Numbered from the stretch's first letter, positions 52,501 to 60,709 are shown. The stretch: 64,000 nucleotides of DNA from Lachnospiraceae bacterium (GCA_017552715.1 JAFZOW010000051.1:1-64000), one strand, 5' to 3'. A program made the numbers and translations. Notes: a model not told the origin generated them from the sequence alone.

Positions 52501-54557
52501 ATACCCATGGTTGCTGATGAAGATTCCAGATTTGCACTTCCCCTCACGGTGAGGTCCTGCTTGGCAAAGATCAAAGCCTTATTGCCGTCTCCAAGATCAG
52601 ATACAGTGCACACCGTCCCATTTCCGTTATACCCATTCAGTGTCAGCGTCTTCATCGTCGGATCGTAACTTGCCGTACCATCGCCCAGGATATCCCCGCA
52701 GTTCGTATCATTGACCAGCGTTTCTCCCAGCCACAGCTCATAATCGCCCTTTTCATACCACTTGGCATAGACCGTGGTATCCTTTACGATCTCCCCATCG
52801 AAATCAAATGTTTCCGTAAGCTCCACATCGGCAAACCAGCCCACAAAGAGCCAGCCGTCTGCTACGGGGGTGTCAGGCTTCTTTGCCTTATGCCCGTCCT
52901 TCACGATCTGATCCGCAGGCTTCGTACCGTGGCCGCCCATATCAAAAGTCACCTTACATTCATAGGTCCCTTTCTCAGCGAGCTCGACCTCCCTGGTACC
53001 AACAATATCCGTCGCCCCTTCCGGCCTGATGATACGCATATTATCCCCGATAGTGCATCCCCTTGCACTGCCGAAGACTACTCCGCCGGCACAGCTCATC
53101 TTCACATGACCGCCGCTGATCAGAGCCTTGGTCTGAACGACTGCATTTCCTCTTTTTTCATCCGACAGAACATCCACCTCTCCCCCGCGGATCTTCAGCG
53201 TCGGAAGCTCTGTACCTTTTCCCATCACAGCAAAAGCCGAAGCCACTTCCGCCTTGATCTTTCCTCCGTCGATAACGATATCCGCATAACTTCCCGAATA
53301 ATTATCAATGTTAAAAGCGGCAGGTCCCGTCAGGCTGATGTCGCCCCCGGTGACCCAGATATAGTTGTTCATGCTGCCGATCACATGGGAAATGGAACTT
53401 CTGAGATCAAGCTTTCCGCCTTCTATGGTCACACCGCCTCCCTGCAATACAGTCTCCCGGCAGTCCAGTGCAAGATCCGCAGAAACGCTTAAACGTCCCA
53501 GCCGGCAATAAATCCCCCGGGTCGGCCGCTCCTCCGTTGTCGACAGCTTTCCCTCTATCCGCAGATCACCCTCGCAATACACCAGACTCTGGTTATATCC
53601 TTCTTCCAGGTTTCTTTCATCATCAAAATACAGGGTTCTCGTATAGGGATCAAAACTGACTTTTCCATCCCCGAGGATATCATCGCAGTTGTATCCCCTT
53701 ACACTGGTGTCGCCGACCCATACATGCCAGTCCGAATAGGAGCACAGATACACGGATGTTGCTTCGGTCCAGAGATGGCCGTTTTTCACATATATACCGC
53801 CGCCGTTCGGGTTTCCGTCTGCATCTTTATTCTGGAAATTTTCACCTTCTTTCGGCTCAACCCTGGTGTAATATCCCCTTACCGTGAAGCTCTTTCCGGC
53901 ATATATCGCATGCTTCTGCCCCTTTGCCCGGATAAAGCTCAATGCCATATACAGGTCGATATCCCCACCGGCCACGATCCCTTCGCCGTCCGAAGCGGTA
54001 ACATTCACATCCAGCCGGCTGTTCTTGACACAGATATTCCCGTATATGGCCCGGATCCCGCCATACTGTACATGTTCTATGGTAACATCCGCATCCTCAA
54101 AGCACAGTTCCCCTTTACCGCGATGAATGATCCCGTAGCCGTCGCTGCCTGTAATGGTAACCTTCCCCGTAATAGTCAGGTTTTCACCCATGTATTCGAT
54201 CCCTTCGTTATGATCCACGCCGTTATAAGTCTCTACCACCGCATCCTTAAAGCTCAGTGTATGAGTATCGGGATCATAGCTTGCCTTCCCGGATCTCACC
54301 GGGATATCTTTACAGTTAGCCGCGGTAACCTCAACATTTCCGACTGTAAGCGGATAGTACTCCGGTTCAGCATCCGGGCTGTCTTCATCCGCCTCTTCTT
54401 CCTCTGTCAGCTCCGCCGCCTCTTCGGCACCGGGCACAGCCTCATCCCCCGGATCCGCTGCCCTGACCGTAAGCCCCATATCCGGCATCATGCCAAAGAT
54501 CAGAGCGATGCTCAGGACCAGACCGAGCACTCTTGTCAACCATTTTCCTGTTTTCAT
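49512..54557 (-). CDS. Giant secreted surface protein with beta-helix region, five InlB-type repeats and Ig-like repeats
   Basis: From the ATG at 54557 (AGGAGG upstream) the protein has 1681 residues; the open frame extends to 54608 without support. The signal peptide ends near residue 34 (LVLSIALIFGMMPDMGLTVRA). Then comes an acidic stretch. Two regions of carbohydrate-binding or beta-helix type follow, each beginning with a similar unit (DCNDILGDG-type, VSFDPYTRTLYFDD; ASYDPTMKTLTLNGYN). Five InlB B-repeats of about 70 residues are present, the first between the two beta-helix blocks and four after them, each ending in TLYAKW or a close variant. About six Ig-like repeats with YSVKYSRNVNV/GKGNYRGT cores complete it. 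No LPXTG or SLH anchor. Probable role: adhesion or surface binding. Confidence 0.88.
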   Translation of the reverse strand: MKTGKWLTRVLGLVLSIALIFGMMPDMGLTVRAADPGDEAVPGAEEAAELTEEEEADEDSPDAEPEYYPLTVGNVEVTAANCKDIPVRSGKASYDPDTHTLSFKDAVVETYNGVDHNEGIEYMGENLTITGKVTITGSDGYGIIHRGKGELCFEDADVTIEHVQYGGIRAIYGNICVKNSRLDVNVTASDGEGIVAGGDIDLYMALSFIRAKGQKHAIYAGKSFTVRGYYTRVEPKEGENFQNKDADGNPNGGGIYVKNGHLWTEATSVYLCSYSDWHVWVGDTSVRGYNCDDILGDGKVSFDPYTRTLYFDDERNLEEGYNQSLVYCEGDLRIEGKLSTTEERPTRGIYCRLGRLSVSADLALDCRETVLQGGGVTIEGGKLDLRSSISHVIGSMNNYIWVTGGDISLTGPAAFNIDNYSGSYADIVIDGGKIKAEVASAFAVMGKGTELPTLKIRGGEVDVLSDEKRGNAVVQTKALISGGHVKMSCAGGVVFGSARGCTIGDNMRIIRPEGATDIVGTREVELAEKGTYECKVTFDMGGHGTKPADQIVKDGHKAKKPDTPVADGWLFVGWFADVELTETFDFDGEIVKDTTVYAKWYEKGDYELWLGETLVNDTNCGDILGDGTASYDPTMKTLTLNGYNGNGTVCTVSDLGDGNKALIFAKQDLTVRGSANLESSSATMGIASKDGSITLDANLTLNITSDSLAVGMESANGNIIINGGTIDVTATSSLEGSFNAMGLAVGNGKVIINDGDVTVKGSGAGIFTIGGSLELNGGVIDARGTGSTEGYGAAFLLGTMEMNAGTFRASGATAATAFTNMVQNPEYFDIIKPHGGQVGKLNDSTGTIVESDGTTVAKEVEITRKQYTVTFDYNGKTVINGVLKPQKVYAGRPATDPEEELLAEGFYFKGWCTDAEGTKPFDFATPITEDTTLYAKWAEGFTVNFDVGDVPAISPMSQAVEEGGLVTDPGMTDIEGYLFRGWYTDSELTSPYAFTTPVTGSFTLYAKWEKEKRSVTFDLNGKDTGRPVLIIGVDYGDPVAKPEDPTADGFRFMGWFTESTCDNPYDFSQPVKSSITLYARWVDASVKIRTVTFDLNGKVGTAPAAQFVADGETALCPADPVAEGYSFRGWYTRRSCGDEYRFYFTTPVTSDITLYAKWDGTEEVPAFTVCFLNAATDIYGGIMFNAVNGHYETAYRAEAIRPEVEVTGPFGELLVEGRDYSVKYSRNVNVSKEGKPALVTLKGKGNYRGTKKLEFYILPADLGILKTKGRLILPQQHAKDGKPVPELVYGAYRLKAKDLEYKKDKISEATVLELKGKGNFTGSITENFTLLTAKELKAKSVNAKLKTASVVYNGEEQKPELVVSAGGSELLAGRDYLVDYHNNVNAGKAAVVVHGVGEYCGVAVASFTIQPDKAAKPEVKTAFESVGFTPAGAVMPLTVSIGGRILEEGRDYNVKYSKHKKAGTAKYSVRFKGNYKGQKAQNGSYTVTPAGLEACEIFACSVAYKKAGKLKTKVFVDLEGSLLKEKKDYSVKYFTDEECSKALPAKFKLDDDMKQLTLYAQISSTGKGGLKEGRRVVSFTVYRLTEEMSDLGNAKIVAAVDGKKPAKQSFCGTYLEPAIKVMAGGKEVPAGAYTVSYVNNVAKGKATIIVSGKGSAAAGSCSAGFTIQAKDMKDFGFTGTK

Positions 54558-54695
54558 ACCTACCTCCTGAAGATCCTGTTTCATCCCGCAGGGCAATCTG
54601 CGCCCCACAAAGAATATCTGATAAATCAGTATTTACCATAACATAAAAGCGCGTATTCTGACTACCACCAAAAGTTGGTAATCCGAACTGAACAT

Positions 54696-54723
54696 AAAAA
54701 GGGCCACGGGCTGCCCCGTGGCC
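54696..54723 (-). terminator. Terminator of the Phd-like module
   Basis: GGCCACGGG (54702-54710) and CCCGTGGCC (54715-54723) pair perfectly with a 4-base loop; the minus strand continues with C and T5. Its core is identical over 18 bases to the hairpin at 55797-55814. Confidence 0.85.
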
Positions 54724-55089
54724 TCAGCTGACGATCACTGCTTTATCTGCAAGATGCCTTCGCTGGACCTTGCTCAGCAGGACTGCACTCTCACTTCCAT
54801 GGATCTCCGAATGATACGGATTATCCGGCGATGGAAGATAACGCACCAGGGCTCCGATCTCCGTACAGTTTTTTACCCGCAAGAACAGGATCCTTCCGTC
54901 AAAACGCTCCTTCATGGAGGCAGCTGCCTGCCGGAAGCTCCTTTCTCCCTCCCGGTCTACGGAAAGACCCCTCGGATCCGCAAAAGCAGCGGAAGAGACC
55001 TTGCCATCAAAACGCCAGAACATCTCCACCACCTCGGGCGGATATACCGCCCGAAACAGTTTTTCTTCCGCAGGAAATGTATTATCCAT
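54724..55089 (-). CDS. Unrecognised 121-residue protein, candidate toxin partner of the Phd-like protein
   Basis: I have no family name for it, though similar genes beside Phd-like genes seem familiar from Lachnospiraceae. The protein is soluble with no signal or helix. Visible segments likely to be conserved are KLFRAVYPPEVVEMFWR, SSAAFADPRGLSVDREGE, FDGRILFLRVKNCTEIGALV, PYHSEIHGSESAVLLSK and RRHLADKAVIV. The pattern of Arg, Ser-Ser-Ala-Ala-Phe and a His-Ser-Glu-Ile segment could form an active site, perhaps of RES or ADP-ribosyltransferase type, but this is only a guess. It overlaps the Phd-like gene by 8 bases and is followed directly by a terminator. Confidence 0.65.
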   Translation of the reverse strand: MDNTFPAEEKLFRAVYPPEVVEMFWRFDGKVSSAAFADPRGLSVDREGERSFRQAAASMKERFDGRILFLRVKNCTEIGALVRYLPSPDNPYHSEIHGSESAVLLSKVQRRHLADKAVIVS

Positions 55090-55645
55090 AAAAATCCCCT
55101 ACCAGTTCGTTGATCGCATCCGGATCCGCCGATACACTTTCAAAGTATTCCGTTCCATCATATCTTACGATAAATACTTCTGCTTCCTCACCGGCCCCAA
55201 TCTCGATCTCCATATGATCACGCCTGGTGTTATCATATTCAAACTGGATCGAGCAAAGTGCCGTCGGAAAGATCTCCGGCTGTATCGTCAGTGCATGCAG
55301 AAGCCTCCTGACCCGTTCGACAAGTTCTTTCGGGATCGCGGGAGCTCCATTCCCATTCCAGCCGTTTGCCAGAGCGGCGATCTTTTCCAGTTTGCCCAGA
55401 TTAAAACTTCTGACATCGGACGGCCGTTCGCGCTTTGGGGCGGCTTTTTCCATCACCCCGGATGCGATACGTTCCGCATATTCCGTTACACGCTTCCGGG
55501 ACATCATTTCGTTATACATGGTCTCCGAAATGATGACGATATTCTTATTCTCCTTACGCGGCACAACGACTGCCTCGCCGTTATACGCCATATCGAAATA
55601 CTTTTTGATATTCGATCTGACATCCATCTGTTTGGCTATGATCAT
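55082..55645 (-). CDS. Phd/YefM-like antitoxin with C-terminal extension
   Basis: Residues 1-50 fit the Phd/YefM DNA-binding fold (IIAKQMDVRSNIKKYFDMAY, GEAVVVPRKENKNIVIISE, MYNEMMSRK). Classical Phd antitoxins have 70-90 residues; this protein has 187. The extra domain (about 85-187) has ALANGWNGNGAPAIPKELVE, ALCSIQFEYDNTRRDHMEIE and EVFIVRYDGTEYFESVSADP. It starts the operon, has an AGGAG-type ribosome site and a perfect consensus promoter with an inverted repeat over the transcript start, as expected for an autoregulated antitoxin operon. Whether the extension neutralises the downstream protein is untested. Confidence 0.78.
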   Translation of the reverse strand: MIIAKQMDVRSNIKKYFDMAYNGEAVVVPRKENKNIVIISETMYNEMMSRKRVTEYAERIASGVMEKAAPKRERPSDVRSFNLGKLEKIAALANGWNGNGAPAIPKELVERVRRLLHALTIQPEIFPTALCSIQFEYDNTRRDHMEIEIGAGEEAEVFIVRYDGTEYFESVSADPDAINELVGDFYG

Positions 55646-55670
55646 GATCGTTCTCCTCGTTCATATAAGC

Positions 55671-55686
55671 GTACTGTTTTTAGTAC
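55671..55686. promoter_or_regulatory. Inverted repeat at the transcript start of the Phd-like operon
   Basis: GTACT (55671-55675), 6 bases, AGTAC (55682-55686). It covers the predicted +1 (about 55682), a position where Phd-type proteins often bind for autorepression. Confidence 0.5.
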
Positions 55687-55688
55687 TT

Positions 55689-55717
55689 ATTATAGTCCTG
55701 TTTGTTTCATATGTCAA
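55689..55717 (-). promoter_or_regulatory. Perfect consensus promoter of the Phd-like operon
   Basis: TTGACA (55717-55712), exactly 17 bases, TATAAT (55694-55689) on the minus strand. Confidence 0.92.
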
Positions 55718-55786
55718 ACGATACAACGGTAATGCACGAATCAGCGTGGCACAAAGCAGCAATCTTCCCTTACTACGGCAACTGCG

Positions 55787-55818
55787 AAAAAAACAGCCAC
55801 GGGCTGCCCCGTGGCTGT
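55787..55818 (-). terminator. Terminator of the 1043-residue surface protein gene
   Basis: ACAGCCACGGG (55793-55803) and CCCGTGGCTGT (55808-55818) pair perfectly over 11 bases; the minus strand continues with T7. The 220-base gap 55646-55865 holds this hairpin and the promoter of the Phd-like operon. Confidence 0.92.
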
Positions 55819-55865
55819 CAGATGTGTCAAAGAGAATCGTCCCTTTTGTCACATATTTTTTTTGT

Positions 55866-58800
55866 TTACGGTGTTGCTTTGGGATTCACCTTAACGCTGA
55901 TGGTCACCGTCTTACCGTTGATCTTGGTCGTGATCTTGACCGCCTTCTTATTGGCTTTACGGGCTTCGATCACACCCTTCTCATCTGCGAAGGCAATATC
56001 CGCCTTGGCGCTCTTGAAGAGCAGATCCTGCTCAACGGAGACGAATTCCAGCACGAACGCATCACCCTCGTTCAGCTCCAGGGCATATTTGTTTTTACCC
56101 TTGGACTGGAGCTTGCCGCCGCTCTTTAAGTTGATGTCCTCCACCGTAAGATCCACGGTGTAATACACATCATTGGCACTGGCTGTCAGCTGTACGTTAC
56201 CCTGTGACACAGTGGTGATCTTCTTGGTATTCACACCCTTCTTATTCTTGGTGGTGGCGATGGTCTCATCCGCACTCTGCCAGCCTTCCTTGATACCCTT
56301 CAGGCTCAGAGTCTTGGAACTATTCACATTCATGTGCAGGGTACGGTTGGTGGAAACGCTCTTTTCCTTCACCTTCACGGTGCAGTTGTAAGCCTTCCCG
56401 TTAACATAGGCGCTGATCTTTACGGTACCCTTGGAGACCGCATAAACATTACCGTCCTGATCCACGGTAGCCACATCCGGCTTGGGACTATAGAAGTACA
56501 CGCTCAGATGGCTGTCTACACCGCCAAGTACGATCTGTCCGTTGCCGCCGGCATCCAGCTCGATCTTCTTCTTCTCAAAAGCAGGTTCGCAGACACTTAC
56601 ACTGATGACGCGTCCGATGGTATTATTGCTGATGGTCACAGGGTCAGCTGTCTTCTTCTTCGCCTTCACAGCCCCCTTCTTGCTCACGCTCACATACTTC
56701 TTATCGGCTTTGCCGGCCGTCCAGTTGCCGCTGGTGGAAGGCATGTTGAACTTCTGGCCCTTCACCAGATACATCTCGGTGCAGCTCTCCAGATCCTCAG
56801 GAATGGGATCCAGGGCGGAGCTGCCGGCCACGATCACCGCTCCCTCCTTAAAGACCGCTGTAAGATACACATCATCAGCCGGCATGACGAAAGTAGTTTC
56901 AGGACTTGTTCTGTCTGCCAGGGCAGGAACAGCGTACTCCATGTCCTGACGATAATCCCATCTGTCAAAGGTCATACCTTCCGGAGCGGGCATAGCCTTG
57001 ATCGTGACTGTCTCTCCCTCCCTGGCTGTCTTAACATCCGCTATACCGTCTTCTACGATAACATCGAAATACTCGTAGCCATCGTCCTTATAAGTTGCAA
57101 TGATCTTTACCCAGCCTTCAGGCATAACAAAGGAAGTAGCCGGCGATGTTTCATCATCAAAGTTAACGGAAAGATAGCCGGGAATCGAAGTATCGCAGGT
57201 CCACTTATCAAAGACAAAGCCTCTGGGGGCCTCTGCCGCATTGATGGAGACAGTCTCACCCTTCTTGGCAACGATCTTATCTGCAGTACCGTCCACCACC
57301 TTTACATCATACAGGCCTTCATATGCGGCTCCGATGTGTACATCCCTGTCCGGCATTTGAAATGTGGTCGTCCTGGCAGTAGCATCAGCGAATACGACTC
57401 CTCCGGATATGCATTCCCACTGCTTAAACTCCGTATATGTGGTATCATCAACTGCCGTGACTGTGACCGTTTCCCCGAAAATAGCCTGCGTTTTATCAGT
57501 CGTACCATTTATGATATTTATCGAATACAGATGTCCGGCCTCAAGCTTATAAGTTGCCGTAAAAGTCACGTTTTCCGCAGGCATTCTGAATGTCAGCATT
57601 GCCTTTTGAAGATCCGATTCCGGGAGCCCTGCCAGACCGACCCATTTATCAAATATTTTCCCCTCCGGAGCATCATCTGCTTTGATCGTCACATATTCAC
57701 CGGCACCGATCTGCGCGGTCCTGGCACCTTCGCTGGTCACGATCGTACCGTCCGTGATCGTCAGAGCAAAGGGTTTGGTAAGACTGAGACATTTTTCCGG
57801 ATGAGCAACGGCAGTATTATGACTCATTATAAAGCCGCTGATATCACTCTCAAACTTATCCGTCGAAAGATCGTAATAATCCGACGCGACCACTGTTTTC
57901 GTACACCTGATCTCATCAGCGACACTTTCCGGCGTAGAAATACCTATCGGCTTTGTATTCTTCAGCTCCTTCGTTACATGGATCTTTGCGCTCGCACCAG
58001 TTTCGTCATTGCCGGCCAAATAGATATTGCTGGCCTTACCATCCTTTGTAGAGTTATTGTAGACCTCGGTCGTTCCCCCGATCGTGATGCCCTTATCCTT
58101 TACATCATCGGAGATATAGATCCCGGCTCCGGAATCCACGGCATCACTTTCGGTTTTATTCCCGGTGATAACGGTATTCTGAATATCCAGCTGTGAATTA
58201 TAAACGACATAGATAGCGCCACCCTGGAATTCTCCCTTGTTCTCCGTGATGGTACAGCCATTCAGCCTCACCTTCGATTCAGAGGCATAGATCGCTCCGC
58301 CTCTGTACGAGCTGTTCTTCTTTATAGTCGTATTCTCTATGATGATCTCTGTGGTATGGTTTATACCTCTTTCATCTTTTCTGGTTCTTCCTTCTGTCCA
58401 TATGGCACTCCTATTATTTCCATCAGTTATAGTACAGTTACGGATGGTCACCTTTTCAGCTTTTTCCACATGGATCGCATTGGAAAGAGCATTTGATATT
58501 GTCAGATTGCTGGCTGATAATATGCTCTCCTGTCCCGCACCAAGCATGCTAAAGTAGCTGCCATTATACACCGATTGGCCCTTGATCTTACCATTAAATA
58601 TACTGATCATGCCGCCAACGTCACAGCAATAGGTAGTTTTCGGTCCCATGGTAATGGTATGGCCGTTCAGGTCAAAGTCCACACGGACACCCCTGACATA
58701 AAACTGCTTGTCGGAGATCGTAACATCATTCATCAGTTTATAGCTGCCCGAAGAAGTCGGGAGTGAATTGGTACTGGTCCACTCCTCAACAACCTCCCCG

Positions 58801-58997
58801 ACCGGCTCTTCTTCGGCAACTGTCTCTTCTTCGACATCCGCCTCTGCTTCGATAAACGGCTCCTCTTCGATCACCGGATCCTCTGCCGCCGCGCGCAGCG
58901 TCAGCCCCTCCATGCATGAAGCCACCATGCACAGGGACAGGATCATGCTGAGCAGACGGTTCCACGCTCTTCTGTGTTTCATCATTTTGTTCATCAT
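55866..58997 (-). CDS. Large secreted surface protein with beta-helix and divergent InlB-like repeats
   Basis: The 1043-residue protein has a signal peptide near 1-38 (WNRLLSMILSLCMVASCMEG, LTLRAAA) and a Glu-rich acidic segment. Residues about 75-330 look like a right-handed parallel beta-helix (TIRNCTITDGNNRSAIWTEG, VRLNGCTITENKGEFQGGAI, NTVITGNKTESDAVDSGAGI). Then come at least five divergent InlB-type repeats with the core GETVTVTA...FKQWEC...TTTFQMPDRDVHIGA. Big_2-like Ig domains with VATVDQDGNVYAVSKGTVKI end it. No LPXTG or SLH is seen. AGGAGAAAGG precedes two adjacent ATGs; 58997 is taken. Confidence 0.85.
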   Translation of the reverse strand: MMNKMMKHRRAWNRLLSMILSLCMVASCMEGLTLRAAAEDPVIEEEPFIEAEADVEEETVAEEEPVGEVVEEWTSTNSLPTSSGSYKLMNDVTISDKQFYVRGVRVDFDLNGHTITMGPKTTYCCDVGGMISIFNGKIKGQSVYNGSYFSMLGAGQESILSASNLTISNALSNAIHVEKAEKVTIRNCTITDGNNRSAIWTEGRTRKDERGINHTTEIIIENTTIKKNSSYRGGAIYASESKVRLNGCTITENKGEFQGGAIYVVYNSQLDIQNTVITGNKTESDAVDSGAGIYISDDVKDKGITIGGTTEVYNNSTKDGKASNIYLAGNDETGASAKIHVTKELKNTKPIGISTPESVADEIRCTKTVVASDYYDLSTDKFESDISGFIMSHNTAVAHPEKCLSLTKPFALTITDGTIVTSEGARTAQIGAGEYVTIKADDAPEGKIFDKWVGLAGLPESDLQKAMLTFRMPAENVTFTATYKLEAGHLYSINIINGTTDKTQAIFGETVTVTAVDDTTYTEFKQWECISGGVVFADATARTTTFQMPDRDVHIGAAYEGLYDVKVVDGTADKIVAKKGETVSINAAEAPRGFVFDKWTCDTSIPGYLSVNFDDETSPATSFVMPEGWVKIIATYKDDGYEYFDVIVEDGIADVKTAREGETVTIKAMPAPEGMTFDRWDYRQDMEYAVPALADRTSPETTFVMPADDVYLTAVFKEGAVIVAGSSALDPIPEDLESCTEMYLVKGQKFNMPSTSGNWTAGKADKKYVSVSKKGAVKAKKKTADPVTISNNTIGRVISVSVCEPAFEKKKIELDAGGNGQIVLGGVDSHLSVYFYSPKPDVATVDQDGNVYAVSKGTVKISAYVNGKAYNCTVKVKEKSVSTNRTLHMNVNSSKTLSLKGIKEGWQSADETIATTKNKKGVNTKKITTVSQGNVQLTASANDVYYTVDLTVEDINLKSGGKLQSKGKNKYALELNEGDAFVLEFVSVEQDLLFKSAKADIAFADEKGVIEARKANKKAVKITTKINGKTVTISVKVNPKATP

Positions 58998-59006
58998 CCT
59001 TTCTCC

Positions 59007-59093
59007 TTATGATTTGTTTTTTATGAACCCGCAGCCCTCATCCTCCGGCTCCGGCAGCTCTTTCTTCGGAAAACACTCATACCCCGTCGGCAT
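59007..59093 (-). pseudogene. Short ORF or gene remnant upstream of the surface protein gene
   Basis: A 28-codon ORF (MPTGYECFPKKELPEPEDEG...) can be read, and the same frame extends upstream without ATG to about 59137 (GYDELSAAQ before it). The amino-acid composition looks like the C-terminus of a real protein, but no ribosome site is seen, and a neighbouring frame carries VIPVFSYDRMGQL just upstream. It may be the 3' remnant of a lost, frameshifted gene. The rest of the 383-base gap 58998-59380 has a repeat element and a terminator. Confidence 0.25.
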
Positions 59094-59290
59094 CTGCGCC
59101 GCGGAAAGCTCATCGTATCCGTAAGCTGCCCCATCCGGTCATAAGAGAACACCGGGATCACCTTTTAAACCACTGTATACTTTACCACACCCCTTCCCAC
59201 GATGTCTACCGTCAAAGGTAGGTATTTTTTGATATCGGAAGCAACACTTTCATCTCGCGTAAGTGCGCATCCCCCGGAAGGTTTTTGCTG

Positions 59291-59330
59291 TATAGGAAAT
59301 GCGAGGTCATTCCCTGTACAGCAAAAAAAC
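59291..59330. repeat. 40-base palindromic element, copy 2
   Basis: Matches 22951-22990 at 36 of 40 positions, same orientation. In this copy the palindrome is longer: GTTTTTGCTGTATAGG (59281-59296) pairs with CCTGTACAGCAAAAA. It begins, on the minus strand, with the T-tract of the terminator at 59323-59353. Confidence 0.7.
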
Positions 59331-59353
59331 CGGGGCAGAACGCCCCGGTTTTT
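59323..59353 (-). terminator. Terminator of the lipoprotein gene
   Basis: ACCGGGGC (59329-59336) and GCCCCGGT (59342-59349), loop AGAAC. The minus strand continues with T7 and the plus strand with T run, so it can work in both directions. Confidence 0.9.
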
Positions 59354-59380
59354 ACAGATCTCTTTTACAGCATTGCTTTC

Positions 59381-60709
59381 TTATTCCACAATCGTAACAT
59401 GTTCCGAATCATAGAATACCTTGGGGTCTCCGGAAGCGATCCAAAGCACACCCTTTAAGATGACCTTCTGCCCCTTCTGCACCTTTTCACCGTCACCCAC
59501 ATGCCAGAGGTGGATCGAATAATTGTGCTGGTCATCCGTCGAACGGATATTCACGCCGCTGTCGCCCACCTCGCCGTGTAGCTCCAGGATATAACCCACA
59601 TAATCCCCCTCCAGTTTATGCTTCAGATCATCGCGCTCCTCCCAGACCACGCTGTCGATGACATAATCGGGAGCCTGCTCCATATCTACGGTATCAAAAG
59701 TGATCTGCGTGAGGTTATCAACCTCGGGCATCGCATACGGGCTTCCTGCGGACTTCGACGCCGCTGCCGCTTCTTCCTTTTCCTTTGCAAGCGCTTCCAG
59801 CTGATCCTTGGTGGTCAGCTCGAAGGCCGCCGCATAACCGGTCAGGTTCATATCATCATCGTACTGGGGGAAGAGCCCGAACTCGGTCACCTTGCCGTCT
59901 GCCGAGATGTTGAACTCCTGCTGCCAGGTGTCACTGTAGGTGGTCTCTTTACCGCTCTCACCGCCGTCCTCCAGAAGGGATCCGCCGTCGATCACCTGCA
60001 TGCCGGAATCCTCCGGATTGTCATAGATCAGATCCAGAACATTGGCAGCCTTCACTTCCCAGCGTCCGGTCATGTCGTCCATCCCCGTAACGGATTCCAC
60101 GAAGGTATGGTCCTCATTCATCACGATCTGCTGATATTTCACACTGGAAAGATCACGATATGCCACCAGCCCGGAAAAGGCGTTATCATACCAGGCCTGG
60201 TCCTTGCAGCCGTAATCGGGATGGCACCTCTTCCATACCTTTCCGTTCTTGAAATCATAGCAGGTAAAATTATCCTGGAAAGTAAAGTCAAAATCAAAGC
60301 TCTGACTCTTATCCGCCATCAGCTGGAATTCCTGTGTGATAGCATGTCCGTTCCCGCCGTCCCGAAGGGGCATATCGCACATATCCCCGTCCGTCTTGTA
60401 CAGGCAGAAGGAAAGTCCTACGCAGTCATCCCGCTGACTCGTCTGCGTAAGGGTAAAATAATACTCCGCATTCGTATCCCCTTCCGGATACCATCTGTCG
60501 GAAGTATCCTCATCCGAATTGAGGGATCCCGGATGCAGGTCGTAGGGGGACACCGTTGCGGGATACTTTTCCTCGGGGGAAAGTTCCGGTTCCTCCGCTG
60601 CAGCCTCTGTCGGCTCCACAGGCGTCGTTTCCTCGGGTTTTTCCTTCTGACAGCCGCCCAGGCAAAGTGCAGCTGCCGCGATCAGCGCAAATACACAACT
60701 CTTTTTCAT
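59381..60709 (-). CDS. Lipoprotein of unknown function
   Basis: A 442-residue lipoprotein: signal MKKSCVFALIAAAALCLGGC with the lipobox Cys at residue 20, then a Glu/Pro/Thr-rich spacer to about residue 50. The mature part is soluble, rich in acidic and aromatic residues. No known domain is recognised; the last 110 residues (LEGDYVGYILELHGEVGDSGV, YSIHLWHVGDGEKVQKGQKV) look like an OB-fold-like segment. The frame is open to 60730, but the ATG at 60709 has AAGGAGG at good spacing and begins the signal peptide. It stands alone, with its own promoter and terminator. Confidence 0.85.
   Translation of the reverse strand: MKKSCVFALIAAAALCLGGCQKEKPEETTPVEPTEAAAEEPELSPEEKYPATVSPYDLHPGSLNSDEDTSDRWYPEGDTNAEYYFTLTQTSQRDDCVGLSFCLYKTDGDMCDMPLRDGGNGHAITQEFQLMADKSQSFDFDFTFQDNFTCYDFKNGKVWKRCHPDYGCKDQAWYDNAFSGLVAYRDLSSVKYQQIVMNEDHTFVESVTGMDDMTGRWEVKAANVLDLIYDNPEDSGMQVIDGGSLLEDGGESGKETTYSDTWQQEFNISADGKVTEFGLFPQYDDDMNLTGYAAAFELTTKDQLEALAKEKEEAAAASKSAGSPYAMPEVDNLTQITFDTVDMEQAPDYVIDSVVWEERDDLKHKLEGDYVGYILELHGEVGDSGVNIRSTDDQHNYSIHLWHVGDGEKVQKGQKVILKGVLWIASGDPKVFYDSEHVTIVE

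Noticed and set aside
46685-58997. Sortase-anchored or SLH-domain surface proteins
   Set aside because: I looked at the C-termini of the three proteins; none has LPXTG with hydrophobic tail and none has SLH repeats.
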